Shown piece after piece: positions 8,005 to 19,260 of a DNA stretch of 49,526 bases. The notes beneath the pieces were generated by a model. It saw only the letters and a list, made by a program, of their open reading frames with translations, ran no database searches and had not been told where the DNA came from. Made by a program: the position numbers and the translations under genes. Source of the stretch: Bradyrhizobium altum (GTDB lineage: Bacteria; Pseudomonadota; Alphaproteobacteria; Rhizobiales; Xanthobacteraceae); assembly GCF_020889705.1 (NCBI RefSeq), contig NZ_JACMYP010000032.1, positions 1-49,526 of the forward strand. Reading direction: 5' to 3'. The number at the start of each line of letters is the position of its first letter. Within the stretch, counting starts at the first letter, position 1.

Positions 8005-9141
8005 ATGGCAAACCCGTTCTACACCGGCGAGCATGAGGCCTTTCGCGAGGTGATGCGGCGCTTTGTGGCCAAGGAAATCGAGCCTTATGCCCATCAATGG
8101 GACGAAGAGGGCGAGTTTCCCCGCGCGCTCTATGCCAAGGCGTCCGCAATCGGGCTGCTCGGCCTCGGTTTCCCGGAAGAATATGGCGGGATCGCCGCCG
8201 ACCAGTTCATGAAGATCGTGGCCTCGCAGGAGCTGGCGCGCGCCGGTGCCGGCGGCGTCTCCGCGAGCCTGATGAGCCATAGCATCGGCTCGCCGCCGAT
8301 CGCCCGCGCCGCCCGGCCCGAGGTCAGGGCGCGGGTGCTGCCGGAGGTGCTCGCGGGCAAGAAGATCTCAGCGCTTGCGATCACCGAGCCGAGCGGCGGC
8401 TCGGACGTCGCGAACCTCCGCACCAAGGGGCGGCGCGACGGCGACCATTACGTCGTCTCCGGCGAGAAGACCTTCATCACCTCGGGCATGCGGGCCGACT
8501 ATCTGACGGTTGCGGTGCGCACCGGTGGCGAAGGCCCCGGCGGCGTCAGCCTGCTGCTGATCGAGGGCAATACGCCCGGCCTGTCTCGTACCAAGCTGAA
8601 GAAGATGGGTTGGTGGGCGTCCGATACCGCGACCCTTCATTTCGACGAATGCCGCGTGCCGGTCGAGAATTTGATCGGCGCGGAGGGCCAGGGCTTCAGG
8701 CAGATCATGTACAACTTCAACAGCGAGCGCATGGGCATGGCGGCAAGCTGTACCGCCTACGCGCGGGTCTGCCTCGACGAGGCGATTGCCTATGCCAAGG
8801 AGCGCAAGACCTTCGGCAAGCCGATCGCGCAACACCAGGTGATCCGGCACAAGATCGTCGACATGGCGCAGAAGGTCGCGGCCTCGCAGGCGATGCTGGA
8901 AATGCTGGCGTGGCGGCTCGGCCAGGGCGAAAGCCCGGTCGCCGAGATCTGCATGATGAAGAACCAGGCGACGCAAACCATGGCGCATTGCGCCTCCGAG
9001 GCGGTGCAGATCTTCGGCGGCGCCGGCTTCATGCGCGGCGTCAAGGTCGAGCGCATCTATCGCGAGGTCAAGGTCAACGCCATCGGCGGCGGCACCGAGG
9101 AGATCATGAAGGATCTCGCGTCAAGGCAGATGGGGCTTTGA
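8005..9141 (+). CDS. Acyl-CoA dehydrogenase (1)
   Basis: A 378-residue FAD enzyme that introduces a 2,3 double bond into an acyl-CoA. It has the usual three-part fold: N-terminal helices, the signature ALAITEPSGGSDVANLRT in the beta domain, and C-terminal helices ending VERIYREVKVNAIGGGTEEI. The usual YEGT catalytic Glu position reads IGGGT, as in isovaleryl-CoA dehydrogenase-type enzymes. Those use a Glu in an earlier helix, and NSERMGM here is the likely counterpart (inference). It starts at the ATG at 8005 after a GGAG. It is the first of a rightward run with two more dehydrogenases and a GST. Confidence 0.93.
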   Translation: MANPFYTGEHEAFREVMRRFVAKEIEPYAHQWDEEGEFPRALYAKASAIGLLGLGFPEEYGGIAADQFMKIVASQELARAGAGGVSASLMSHSIGSPPIARAARPEVRARVLPEVLAGKKISALAITEPSGGSDVANLRTKGRRDGDHYVVSGEKTFITSGMRADYLTVAVRTGGEGPGGVSLLLIEGNTPGLSRTKLKKMGWWASDTATLHFDECRVPVENLIGAEGQGFRQIMYNFNSERMGMAASCTAYARVCLDEAIAYAKERKTFGKPIAQHQVIRHKIVDMAQKVAASQAMLEMLAWRLGQGESPVAEICMMKNQATQTMAHCASEAVQIFGGAGFMRGVKVERIYREVKVNAIGGGTEEIMKDLASRQMGL

Positions 9142-9160
9142 ATGCTTCTCACTCACAGCC

Positions 9161-9260
9161 GTCATTCCGGGGCTCGCGAAGCGAGAGCCCGGAATCCATC
9201 GGGCAGCAGATTCGATGTGAAATGGATTCCGGGCTCGCGCTCCGCGCGCCCAGAATGACG
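9161..9260. repeat. REP-like palindromic element (family B)
   Basis: Begins GTCATTCCGGGGCTCGCGAA and contains inverted arms CCCGGAATCCAT and ATGGATTCCGGG, ending CAGAATGACG. It lies between two co-directional dehydrogenase genes. Similar copies are at 15932-16027 and 32337-32440. Confidence 0.85.
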
Positions 9261-9276
9261 AAGGATAGACAAAACA

Positions 9277-10434
<1,158 letters not shown>

Positions 10435-10484
10435 CGCGAAGCCGGTCCGACGGGTCGCATCGCCGCGCAGAGATGGAGGCCGCT

Positions 10485-11696
<1,212 letters not shown>

Positions 11697-11795
11697 ACCG
11701 AAAACGTGCGCGATGAAAGCACTGCGCACGACAATGTTGCAGTCGCCGCGCCGGCGCTCCATGGTGGCGGCGATCAAGAACATGGGAAACGCCTG

Positions 11796-12452
11796 ATGAT
11801 CACGCTCTATCACTGCGATGCCGCGCGCTCGTTCCGTCCGTTGTGGATGCTGGAGGAGCTCGGGCTGCCCTATGAACTGAAGATGCTGCCATTCCCGCCG
11901 CGCGTGTTCGCCAAGGAATATCTCGGCATCAATCCGCTCGGCACCATCCCGTTCATGGTCGATGGCGAGACGAAGATGACGGAGTCCTCCGGCATCTGCC
12001 ACTACCTCGGCACCAAGTACGGCACGACGCCGCTGATCGTCGGCCCCGACGAGCCGGCCTATGGCGCGTTCCTGAACTGGATGTATTTTTCCGATGCGAC
12101 GCTGACCTTTCCGCAGACACTGGTGCTTCGCTACAGCCAGCTGGAGCCGGAGGAGCGGCGCAACCCGCAGGTCGCGGGCGATTATGCAAAATGGTTCCTG
12201 GGCCGCCTGCGCGCGGTGGAGGCTGCTGCCGCGAATTCTGAATTCCTCTGCGCGGAACGCTTCACGGCCGCCGACATTGCCAACGGCTATGCGCTCCGGC
12301 TCGCTAGCAATATTGGCCTCGCCAAGGATTTCGGGCCGAATGTCGCGGCCTATTGGGCGCGGCTGCAACAGCGCGATGGTTACAGGCGCGCGGTGGCGTC
12401 GGAGCAAAAAGCCGGGCAGGAACAGAACGTTGCGCCGCGAGCGCGGCCGTAA
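11796..12452 (+). CDS. Glutathione S-transferase-like protein
   Basis: A 218-residue protein of the cytosolic GST family. The N-terminal thioredoxin-like domain has ITLYHCDAARSFRPLWMLEE with a candidate catalytic Ser12, LGTIPFMVDGETKMTESSGI with the cis-Pro loop and a glutathione-contacting ESSG. A helical C-terminal domain follows (TAADIANGYALRLASNIGLA). It is 99 bp downstream of the third dehydrogenase and probably in the same transcript. Such GSTs in catabolic operons may handle reactive intermediates or isomerise them; its role is not known from sequence. Confidence 0.85.
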   Translation: MITLYHCDAARSFRPLWMLEELGLPYELKMLPFPPRVFAKEYLGINPLGTIPFMVDGETKMTESSGICHYLGTKYGTTPLIVGPDEPAYGAFLNWMYFSDATLTFPQTLVLRYSQLEPEERRNPQVAGDYAKWFLGRLRAVEAAAANSEFLCAERFTAADIANGYALRLASNIGLAKDFGPNVAAYWARLQQRDGYRRAVASEQKAGQEQNVAPRARP

Positions 12453-12459
12453 CTTCCCC

Positions 12460-12583
12460 GTCGTGCCGGGGCAATACACAGCATTGAACCCAAATACTCA
12501 ATTGCGCATTGGGGAACCTAGAGATCCCATAATGCGCAATTGCGCATTGGGGTTCGATGCGTCGCATCGCCCCGGAATGACGA
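12460..12583. repeat. REP-like palindromic element with inner direct repeats
   Basis: The ends are GTCGTGCCGGGGC and GCCCCGGAATGACGAC. Inside, ATTGCGCATTGGGG occurs twice (near 12501 and 12539), and GCGCAATTGCGC forms a short palindrome. It lies between the GST gene and the AraC-type regulator and may separate them transcriptionally. Confidence 0.7.
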
Positions 12584-12658
12584 CGTATCGCTTTTGCCAA
12601 TTTGCGCTATGGTAGCCCCGCCGCAGCGGCCCAAAGAGCCGCGCGAGGAGGAACCGCC

Positions 12659-13480
12659 ATGGACGCGATCGTGGACGCGAAGTGCCAAAAGTCCGGCCAG
12701 CAGTCCGGCCACCGGATGCTGATCACGCCGGAACGGGTATTCTATGCCGGGCTGCTCGGCCGCCCGCGCGAGCGCTGTCCGGGCGCATTCCATGTCTATG
12801 TCGCGATCCGCGAGGGCCTGCATCTGTCGACCAGCGAAGGCCGCGAGTCACACGGCGAGCTCGCGGTGACGATGCCGAACCTGCGCCATACCATCACCAG
12901 CGAATATCGATCCGCGATCTGCGTTGCGATCGAGCCGGAGAGCGTGCCTGACGGTACGCTGGAGGCCGTCGCGCGCCGCCTGCAAGGACCCGACTCCCAC
13001 TTGTTCGCGAACCGGATTCGCAACGCCTATGCGACGCTTGCCGAGATGCAGCATCGTGACGCGATCGCGAATGCCGAGTTCGACACCATGTGCTTCGGCG
13101 ACGCGCTGCCGCAGCGTGTGCTCGATCCGCGCGTCGTGCGCGCGATCGGCCGCATCGGGCAGTTCTCCGGCGAGCCGGTGACCGCGGCCGGCTGCGCCAC
13201 CGAGGCCGGGCTATCGCCGTCGCGCTTCCTGCATCTGTTCAAGGAGGAGACCGGGATTTCGTTCCGCTCCTTCCGCGCCTGGAAGCGCGCGCGGCATCTG
13301 CTGCATTTCGCCAACCAGGACATCAACCTCGCGCATCTCGCGCAGGATATCGGCTATCCCGACTCGACCCATTTCAGCCACTCGATCCGCCGCTTCTATG
13401 GTCTGAAGCCGCGCGCAATCTTCTCCGGCTCGCGAGATCTCGCGATTTATCGCACCGGGCAAGAGCGCGCGTTGACGTAA
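12659..13480 (+). CDS. AraC-family transcriptional regulator
   Basis: A 273-residue protein with a C-terminal AraC DNA-binding domain of two helix-turn-helix units. The first is AAGCATEAGLSPSRFLHLFK; the second is LAHLAQDIGYPDSTHFSHSI, followed by RRFYGLKPRAI. The N-terminal part (AGLLGRPRERCPGAFHVYVA) is probably the effector or oligomer domain. The start ATG at 12659 has AGGAGG 7 nt upstream. It lies in the middle of the catabolic block and is the best candidate for the protein binding the shared half-sites at 7884-7950 and 14924-14987 (inference). Confidence 0.9.
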   Translation: MDAIVDAKCQKSGQQSGHRMLITPERVFYAGLLGRPRERCPGAFHVYVAIREGLHLSTSEGRESHGELAVTMPNLRHTITSEYRSAICVAIEPESVPDGTLEAVARRLQGPDSHLFANRIRNAYATLAEMQHRDAIANAEFDTMCFGDALPQRVLDPRVVRAIGRIGQFSGEPVTAAGCATEAGLSPSRFLHLFKEETGISFRSFRAWKRARHLLHFANQDINLAHLAQDIGYPDSTHFSHSIRRFYGLKPRAIFSGSRDLAIYRTGQERALT

Positions 13481-13486
13481 CCATCC

Positions 13487-13604
13487 GTCGTCCCGGCGAA
13501 AGCCGGGACCCATAACCACAGTCGGTTATTGTTTCAAAAGGCCTCTGCCATCCCGCATCACGGATAGATCACGCGGTATGGGTCCCGGCTTTCGCCGGGA
13601 CGAC
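13487..13604. repeat. REP-like palindromic element (family C)
   Basis: Begins GTCGTCCCGGCGAAAGCCGG and ends GGCTTTCGCCGGGACGAC, each arm itself a hairpin. It lies between the convergent AraC and LivK-like genes and may serve as a two-way terminator. Confidence 0.85.
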
Positions 13605-13621
13605 AGTTGGGATTTTCTCCG

Positions 13622-14845
13622 CTACAAATTCGCGCCCTGGATCACATCGCCGAACCGCAGCCAGCCGGGCCCTTCGATCCGTTGCAGCTGAAGCTGCTGC
13701 AGCGGGTGGTGATTGGTCGGGCTGGTGTTGACGCGAATGCCGGGCAACAGCGTCGGGACTTCAACGTCTTTCAGGTTGTTCGCCTGCGCCATGATGTTGT
13801 CGCGGGTGAAGTTGCCCTTGCACTGCTCGAGCACGATCTTCAGCACCTGCGCCACCGTGTAGGCGTAGAGACTGTAGCCCTCCTTCGGATTGCCGTCGGG
13901 GAAGTATTTTCCCATGAAGGCGAGGAAATCCTTCACGCCGGGGTCGTTGGCCCAGGCCGGGTCGGCGACGTCCTTCACATAGGCCGACGAGATCGTGCCC
14001 TGCGACTTGTCGAGGCCGACCGGCGCGATGGTTGAGGAAATCGAGGCCGCGCCGCTGGCAATGAAATGCATCGGCTTCCAGCCGAGCTCATAGATCTTGC
14101 GGATCGACTGCGCGCAGAATTTTGCCGTGGTGCCCGAGATCAGCACATCGGGATTGGCGCCGCGCAGCGCGACGATCTGGGAATCAATCGTGGGATCGGT
14201 GACCTCGTGCGAGGCCATCACGGCCGACGTCGCGAACCGCTCGCCGAGCACATCCTTGGTGCCGGCGACGAAATCCTTGCCGAGATCGTCATTCTGGTAG
14301 AGCACCGCGAACTTCGCGTTCTTGTTCTGGCTCAGCGCATATTTGACGAACACCTGCGCCTCGGTCCGCGCGCTCGGCGCAAAGCCCATGGTCCAGGGAT
14401 AGGTCTTGTAGTCGCCCCATTTGTCGCCGTTCACCGACAGGAACAGATGCGGCACCTTGGCGGCGTTGATGTATTTGACGACCGACGAGTTCGGCGCGGT
14501 GCCGAGCATGTTGAACAGGAAGGCGACATTGTCGCTCTCGATCAGGCGGCGCACCTGCTCGACCGTCTTCGCCGGATTGAACGCGTCGTCGTAATAGATG
14601 TATCTGATCTGCCGGCCGGCGATGCCGCCCTGCTCGTTCAGCATCTTGAAATAGGCTTCCTGGCAGCGCGCCTGCACGCCGAGCGCGGACACCGGGCCGC
14701 TCAGCGAGGTGGTGCTGCCGATCCTGATCTCGGTCGCGGTGACGCCGGGCGTATCTTCGGCAAGCGAAGGCCGGAGACCTGCGACCGCGGCAAGCCCCGC
14801 GCCTGCGGCGCCGGTGAGCCATCCGCGCCGGTTGATCGAGACCAT
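13622..14845 (-). CDS. LivK-type ABC transporter substrate-binding protein (2)
   Basis: A 407-residue periplasmic binding protein (Peripla_BP_6) related to the one at 4900-6120. The N-terminus MVSINRRGWLTGAAGAGLAA carries a twin-Arg pair and hydrophobic core, suggesting Tat export rather than Sec. The mature part has TATEIRIGSTTSLSGPVSAL and GGIAGRQIRYIYYDDAFNPA. The start ATG at 14843-14845 has GGAGA about 8 nt upstream; a longer reading to 14893 has no support. It is divergent from the beta-keto acid cleavage enzyme gene and shares its promoter region. No transporter membrane genes accompany it. Confidence 0.9.
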   Translation of the reverse strand: MVSINRRGWLTGAAGAGLAAVAGLRPSLAEDTPGVTATEIRIGSTTSLSGPVSALGVQARCQEAYFKMLNEQGGIAGRQIRYIYYDDAFNPAKTVEQVRRLIESDNVAFLFNMLGTAPNSSVVKYINAAKVPHLFLSVNGDKWGDYKTYPWTMGFAPSARTEAQVFVKYALSQNKNAKFAVLYQNDDLGKDFVAGTKDVLGERFATSAVMASHEVTDPTIDSQIVALRGANPDVLISGTTAKFCAQSIRKIYELGWKPMHFIASGAASISSTIAPVGLDKSQGTISSAYVKDVADPAWANDPGVKDFLAFMGKYFPDGNPKEGYSLYAYTVAQVLKIVLEQCKGNFTRDNIMAQANNLKDVEVPTLLPGIRVNTSPTNHHPLQQLQLQRIEGPGWLRFGDVIQGANL

Positions 14846-14923
14846 GATTTTCTCTCCGTGATGCCGGCTTGTTGCGCCGCTTCTGCTTTGCAAGCAAGGC
14901 TACGCGCCACGTGGGCGTCACGT

Positions 14924-14987
14924 CTTGTGTTAACCGGCTGACGGCGGATTCCGTCGTGAGCGCATCCACTTAGCCAGTCAACGCAAG
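14924..14987. promoter_or_regulatory. Inverted 17-bp half-sites, candidate AraC-type operator (2)
   Basis: CTTGTGTTAACCGGCTG at 14924-14940 and TAGCCAGTCAACGCAAG at 14971-14987 are inverted copies with 30 bp between. All mismatches are transitions. Both match the pair at 7884-7950 (consensus CTTGYGTYDANYGGCTR). The pair lies between the divergent starts at 14845 and 15061, 79 and 74 bp away. Confidence 0.65.
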
Positions 14988-15060
14988 ATGGCGCACAGAC
15001 AAATTTCTCATCATGGGGAAATCAGCCGCGCAGGTGCGCTGCAATACGGACGAGAGACCC

Positions 15061-15927
15061 ATGAGCGACAAGGCCGTCATCACCTGCGCGCTGAACGGCG
15101 TGCTTACCGACCCGAAGCAGCACAACGTACCGGTGACACCGGAAGAGATGGCGCGTGAGGCCAGGGCGGCGTTCAACGCCGGCGCCAGCATCATGCACAT
15201 CCATCTGCGCCAGCAGGAGCCGAACAAGGGGCATCTGCCGTCGTGGGAGGTCGGCGTCAGCAAGGAGATCCAGCAGGCGATCCGCGAGGCCTGCCCCGGC
15301 GTCATCATCAATCACACTACCGGCACCTCGGGTCCGAATTACCAGGGCGCGCTCGACTGCGTGCGCGAGACAAAACCCGAGATCGCTGCCTGCAACGCCG
15401 GCTCGCTCAATTATCTGAAGGTCAAGGCCGACAACACCTGGGCCTGGCCGCCGATGATGTTCGATAACGCGGTGGAGAAGGTGCAGGACTATCTCAATGT
15501 GATGAAGGTCGCCGGCACCATCCCCGAATTCGAGTGCTTCGATGTCGGCATCGTGCGCTGCGTCGGCATGTACCGGCAGACCGGCATGTATTCCGGCCCG
15601 CTCGAATACAATTTCGTCATGGGCGTTGCCTCGGGCATGCCGGCCGATCCGGAGCTGTTGCCGATCCTCTTGAAGCTGAAGGTGCCGGATGCGCATTGGC
15701 AGGTCACCGCGATCGGTCGCGCCGAGATCTGGCCGCTGCACCAGCGCGCCGCCGACCTCGGCGGTCATCTCCGCAGCGGCCTGGAAGACACGTTCTATCT
15801 CGGCGACGGCACCAAGGTGATGTCGAACGGGCAGCTCGTCGAAGGGCTCGCCGCCTGTGCGCGGCGTGCCGGCCGCGACATCGCCAGTCCCGCGGAAGCG
15901 CGGCAGATCTTTGGGGTCAGGCACTGA
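15061..15927 (+). CDS. Beta-keto acid cleavage enzyme (BKACE, DUF849 family)
   Basis: A 288-residue TIM-barrel enzyme of the family typified by 3-keto-5-aminohexanoate cleavage enzyme. Members transfer the acetoacetyl part of a beta-keto acid to acetyl-CoA, giving acetoacetate and a new acyl-CoA. The zinc-ligand pair HIH is at His46/His48 in GASIMHIHLR, matching the family position, and GLED is at 240-243. The start ATG at 15061 gives the typical N-terminus SDKAVITCALNGVL; an in-frame ATG at 15013 adds 16 unrelated residues. It leads a rightward operon with a ligase and the carboxylase. The beta-keto substrate is unknown. Confidence 0.92.
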   Translation: MSDKAVITCALNGVLTDPKQHNVPVTPEEMAREARAAFNAGASIMHIHLRQQEPNKGHLPSWEVGVSKEIQQAIREACPGVIINHTTGTSGPNYQGALDCVRETKPEIAACNAGSLNYLKVKADNTWAWPPMMFDNAVEKVQDYLNVMKVAGTIPEFECFDVGIVRCVGMYRQTGMYSGPLEYNFVMGVASGMPADPELLPILLKLKVPDAHWQVTAIGRAEIWPLHQRAADLGGHLRSGLEDTFYLGDGTKVMSNGQLVEGLAACARRAGRDIASPAEARQIFGVRH

Positions 15928-15931
15928 GGCC

Positions 15932-16027
15932 GTCATTCCGGGGCGCGCGCAGCGCGAGCCCGGAATCCATAACCACGATCCTGAGTATGGATTCCGGGCT
16001 CAGCCCTACGGGCTGCCCCGGAATGAC
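15932..16027. repeat. REP-like palindromic element (family B)
   Basis: Begins GTCATTCCGGGGCGCGCGCA and ends GGGCTGCCCCGGAATGAC, with inner arms CCCGGAATCCAT and ATGGATTCCGGG. It lies between the BKACE gene and the next ligase. Confidence 0.85.
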
Positions 16028-16045
16028 AGCGGGGAGTAACGAACA

Positions 16046-17644
16046 ATGGACAATCTCGCAGCAACCGGCGGCGTCACCGGGCCGGGCCGCATCGGACGGG
16101 TCGCGATCGGCGATCTCCTGAAGCGCGCCGCGCGGCGGTTTCCGGATCGCGTCGCGCTGACCGATGGCGGCAGGCAGGTCACTTTCACCGAGCTCGAACA
16201 CGACGCCAATCGCTTCGCCAATCACCTGGTGCAGCGCGGGTTGAAGCCGGGCGAGAAGATCTCGACCATTTGCAATAACTCCGTCGAGTTCGTCAAAGCG
16301 CTGTTCGGCATCCACCGCGCCGGTCTCGTCTGGGTGCCGATCAACACCATGCTCGGGCCGTCGGACATGGACTATATCCTCGGCCATGCCGAGGTCCGCT
16401 TCGCCGTCATCGACGACAATCTCCACGGTCAGGCCGACCGGCGCTCCGCGCTGGAGGCTCGCGGCATGGAGATGATCGCGATCGATCTGACCGGCAATGC
16501 CGGCAAGACCGGCTTGCAGGAGTTCAACGGCCTGCTGGAAGGACAATCCGACATCGAGCCTGACATCGAGATCAATGACCGCGATCTCGCGATGATCATC
16601 TACACGTCGGGTACCACCTCGCGGCCGAAGGGGGCGATGCATTGCCACCTCGCCGTGGTCATGGCGGTGATGAGCAACTGCATCGAGATGCAGCTTTCGC
16701 GCGATGACGGGATCACCGGGCAGTTTCCGTTGTTTCACTGCGCCGGCCACGTGCTGCTGCTGAGCTATCTCTCGGTCGGCGGCCGCATGGCGCTGATGCG
16801 TGGCTTCGATCCCGTGGTCTGCATGGAGGCGATCGTCCGCGACCGGTTGACGGTGTTCGTCGGCCTGTCGCTGATGTACCAGGCGATCCTCGATCATCCG
16901 CGCCGGCGCGAATATGATCTGTCCGGCCTGCGCTGTTGCATCTACACCATGGCGCCGATGGGCAAACCGTTGCTCGAGCGCGCGATGGCGGACATGTGTC
17001 CGAACTTCGTGCTGACCAGCGGCCAGACCGAGATGTATCCGGCGACGACGATGTCGCGGCCGGAGGTGCAGCTCGACCGCTTCGGCAATTACTGGGGCGA
17101 GTCGCTGATCGTCAACGAGACCGCGATCATGGACGACAACGGCAACCTGCTGCCGCGCGGCGAGATCGGCGAGCTCGTTCACCGCGGACCCAACGTGATG
17201 ATGGGCTATTACAAGGACCCCAAGTCGACCGAGGAGGCGCGCAAGTTCGGCTGGCATCATACCGGCGATCTTGCCCTGATCGATGGCAATGGCGAGGTGC
17301 TGTTCCTCGACCGCAAGAAGGACATGATCAAGTCGGGCGGCGAGAACGTCGCTTCCGTCAAGATCGAGGAGACGTTGCTGGCGCATCCCGCCGTGCAGAA
17401 CGCCGCCGTGGTCGGCCTGCCGCACCCGCAATGGGGCGAGGCGGTCTGCGCCTTCGTCAAGCTGAAGCCCGGCGCGGTGGCCGACGAGGCCGGCATCGAG
17501 GCGCATTGCAGAAAGCATCTCGGCGGCTTCCAGGTGCCGAAACTGGTGCGTATCCTCGAGGAGATGCCGATGACCGCGACCGGCAAGCTGCGCAAGGTCG
17601 AACTGCGGCAGCAGTACAGCGGGCATTTTGTGGAGCGCGCCTAG
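16046..17644 (+). CDS. AMP-forming acyl-CoA synthetase (2)
   Basis: A 532-residue ANL-family ligase. The ATP loop is IIYTSGTTSRPKG (184-196), with Ser replacing the usual Gly after TT. It also has SGQTEMYP, TGDLALIDGNGEVLFLDRKK, DMIKSGGENV and the C-terminal catalytic Lys514 in TATGKLRK. It starts at the ATG at 16046, after the REP-like element. Its stop codon (TAG) overlaps the GTG start of the carboxyltransferase by one base, so the two are translationally coupled. It probably activates the acid that the following carboxylase works on. Confidence 0.92.
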   Translation: MDNLAATGGVTGPGRIGRVAIGDLLKRAARRFPDRVALTDGGRQVTFTELEHDANRFANHLVQRGLKPGEKISTICNNSVEFVKALFGIHRAGLVWVPINTMLGPSDMDYILGHAEVRFAVIDDNLHGQADRRSALEARGMEMIAIDLTGNAGKTGLQEFNGLLEGQSDIEPDIEINDRDLAMIIYTSGTTSRPKGAMHCHLAVVMAVMSNCIEMQLSRDDGITGQFPLFHCAGHVLLLSYLSVGGRMALMRGFDPVVCMEAIVRDRLTVFVGLSLMYQAILDHPRRREYDLSGLRCCIYTMAPMGKPLLERAMADMCPNFVLTSGQTEMYPATTMSRPEVQLDRFGNYWGESLIVNETAIMDDNGNLLPRGEIGELVHRGPNVMMGYYKDPKSTEEARKFGWHHTGDLALIDGNGEVLFLDRKKDMIKSGGENVASVKIEETLLAHPAVQNAAVVGLPHPQWGEAVCAFVKLKPGAVADEAGIEAHCRKHLGGFQVPKLVRILEEMPMTATGKLRKVELRQQYSGHFVERA

Positions 17645-19260
17645 TGGCCATCATCGAAAACACCGTCGCCACCGGCAGCGCCGCGTTTCAGGGCAATCGC
17701 GACGGCATGCTGGCGCTGATCGCCCGGATGCGGGCCTTGGAGGAGCGCACGCGCGCGGCATCCGCCGTGGCCAAGGACCGCTTCCACAAGCGCGGCCAGC
17801 TGCTGCCGCGCGAGCGCGTCGCGCTGGTGCTCGATCCCGGCTCGCCGTTCCTCGAGCTCTCGACCCTCGCCGGCTATATGTTCGATGTGCCGGACCCGGA
17901 CAAGAGCGTGCCCGGCGGCGGCCTGGTCGCCGGCATCGGCTTCGTCTCCGGCATCCGCTGCATGGTCAGCGCCAACGATGCCGGCATCGACGCCGGTGCG
18001 CTGCAACCTTACGGCCTCGACAAGACGCTGCGGGTGCAGGAGCTGGCGCTGGAGAACAAGCTGCCCTATGTGCAGCTCGTCGAGAGCGCCGGCGCCAATC
18101 TGCTGCGCTACCGCGTCGAGGACTTCGTCCGCGGCGGCAACATCTTCCGCAATCTGGCGCGGCTGTCGGCGGCGGGGCTTCCTGTCGTCACCGTCACCCA
18201 CGGCTCCTCGACCGCGGGCGGCGCCTATCAGACCGGCCTTTCCGACTACATCGTGATGGTGCGCGGCCGCACCCGCGCCTTCCTCGCCGGTCCGCCTTTG
18301 CTCAAGGCCGCCACCGGCGAGATCGCGACCGAGGACGAGCTCGGCGGCGCCGAGATGCACACCCAGATCTCCGGGCTTGGCGATTATCTCGCCGAGGACG
18401 ACCGCGACGCGCTGCGCATCGCGCGCGACATCATGGCCAAGCTGCCATGGGATCGTCCTACGTCCGCATCCGCTTCATTCAAGCCGCCGCGCTATGACGC
18501 GGAGGAGCTGCTCGGCATCATGCCGATGGACCACAAGCGTCCGGTCGACATGCGCCAGGCGATCGCGCGCTTCATCGACGATTCCGATTTCACGGAGTTC
18601 GGCGCCAATTACGGTCCGGCGACGATCTGCGGCCATGCCCGTATCGAAGGGCAGGCGATCGGCATCATCACCAACAACGGGCCGCTCGATGTGCCCGGTG
18701 CCAACAAGGCGACGCATTTCATCCAGGCCTGTTGCCAGTCGCGCACGCCGATCCTCTATATGAACAACACGACCGGCTACATGGTGGGCCGCGCCTATGA
18801 AGAGGCCGGGATGATCAAGCATGGCTCCAAGATGATCCAGGCGGTGACCTCGGCGACGGTGCCGCAGATCACGCTGTACTGTGGCGCCTCGTTCGGCGCG
18901 GGCAATTACGGCATGTGCGGCCGCGGCTTTCATCCGCGCTTCTGCTTCTCCTGGCCCAACGCCAAGACCGCGGTGATGGGCGGCGAGCAGGCTGCCGAAA
19001 CCATGGCAATCGTCACTGAAGCCGCCGCCGCGCGGCGCGGCAAGCCGATCGAGAAAGAGAAGCTGGACGCGATGAAGGCGCAGATCACCGGTGTGTTCGA
19101 CGGCCAGATGGACGTGTTCTCGACCAGCGCCCGCGTGCTCGATGACGGCGTGATCGATCCGCGCGATACGCGGACGGTGTTTGCCGAGGTGCTGGCGATC
19201 TGCCGCGAGGCCGAGGCACGCAGCCCGCAGCGGATGCAGTTCTCGGTGGCGCGGCCATGA
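17644..19260 (+). CDS. Acyl-CoA carboxylase carboxyltransferase (beta) subunit
   Basis: A 538-residue carboxyltransferase of the methylcrotonyl/geranyl/propionyl-CoA carboxylase type. It transfers carboxyl from carboxybiotin to an acyl-CoA. N-terminal half: AKDRFHKRGQLLPRERVALV, GGGLVAGIGFVSGIRCMVSA, THGSSTAGGAYQTGLSDYIV. C-terminal half: NNGPLDVPGANKATHFIQAC and GASFGAGNYGMCGRGFHPRF. The GTG start at 17644 overlaps the upstream stop, with GGAG about 8 nt before. Its end overlaps the biotin-subunit start by 4 bp. The layout and sequence resemble LiuB/AtuC-type subunits more than AccA/AccD; the substrate is inferred to be a branched acyl-CoA. Confidence 0.92.
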   Translation: MAIIENTVATGSAAFQGNRDGMLALIARMRALEERTRAASAVAKDRFHKRGQLLPRERVALVLDPGSPFLELSTLAGYMFDVPDPDKSVPGGGLVAGIGFVSGIRCMVSANDAGIDAGALQPYGLDKTLRVQELALENKLPYVQLVESAGANLLRYRVEDFVRGGNIFRNLARLSAAGLPVVTVTHGSSTAGGAYQTGLSDYIVMVRGRTRAFLAGPPLLKAATGEIATEDELGGAEMHTQISGLGDYLAEDDRDALRIARDIMAKLPWDRPTSASASFKPPRYDAEELLGIMPMDHKRPVDMRQAIARFIDDSDFTEFGANYGPATICGHARIEGQAIGIITNNGPLDVPGANKATHFIQACCQSRTPILYMNNTTGYMVGRAYEEAGMIKHGSKMIQAVTSATVPQITLYCGASFGAGNYGMCGRGFHPRFCFSWPNAKTAVMGGEQAAETMAIVTEAAAARRGKPIEKEKLDAMKAQITGVFDGQMDVFSTSARVLDDGVIDPRDTRTVFAEVLAICREAEARSPQRMQFSVARP

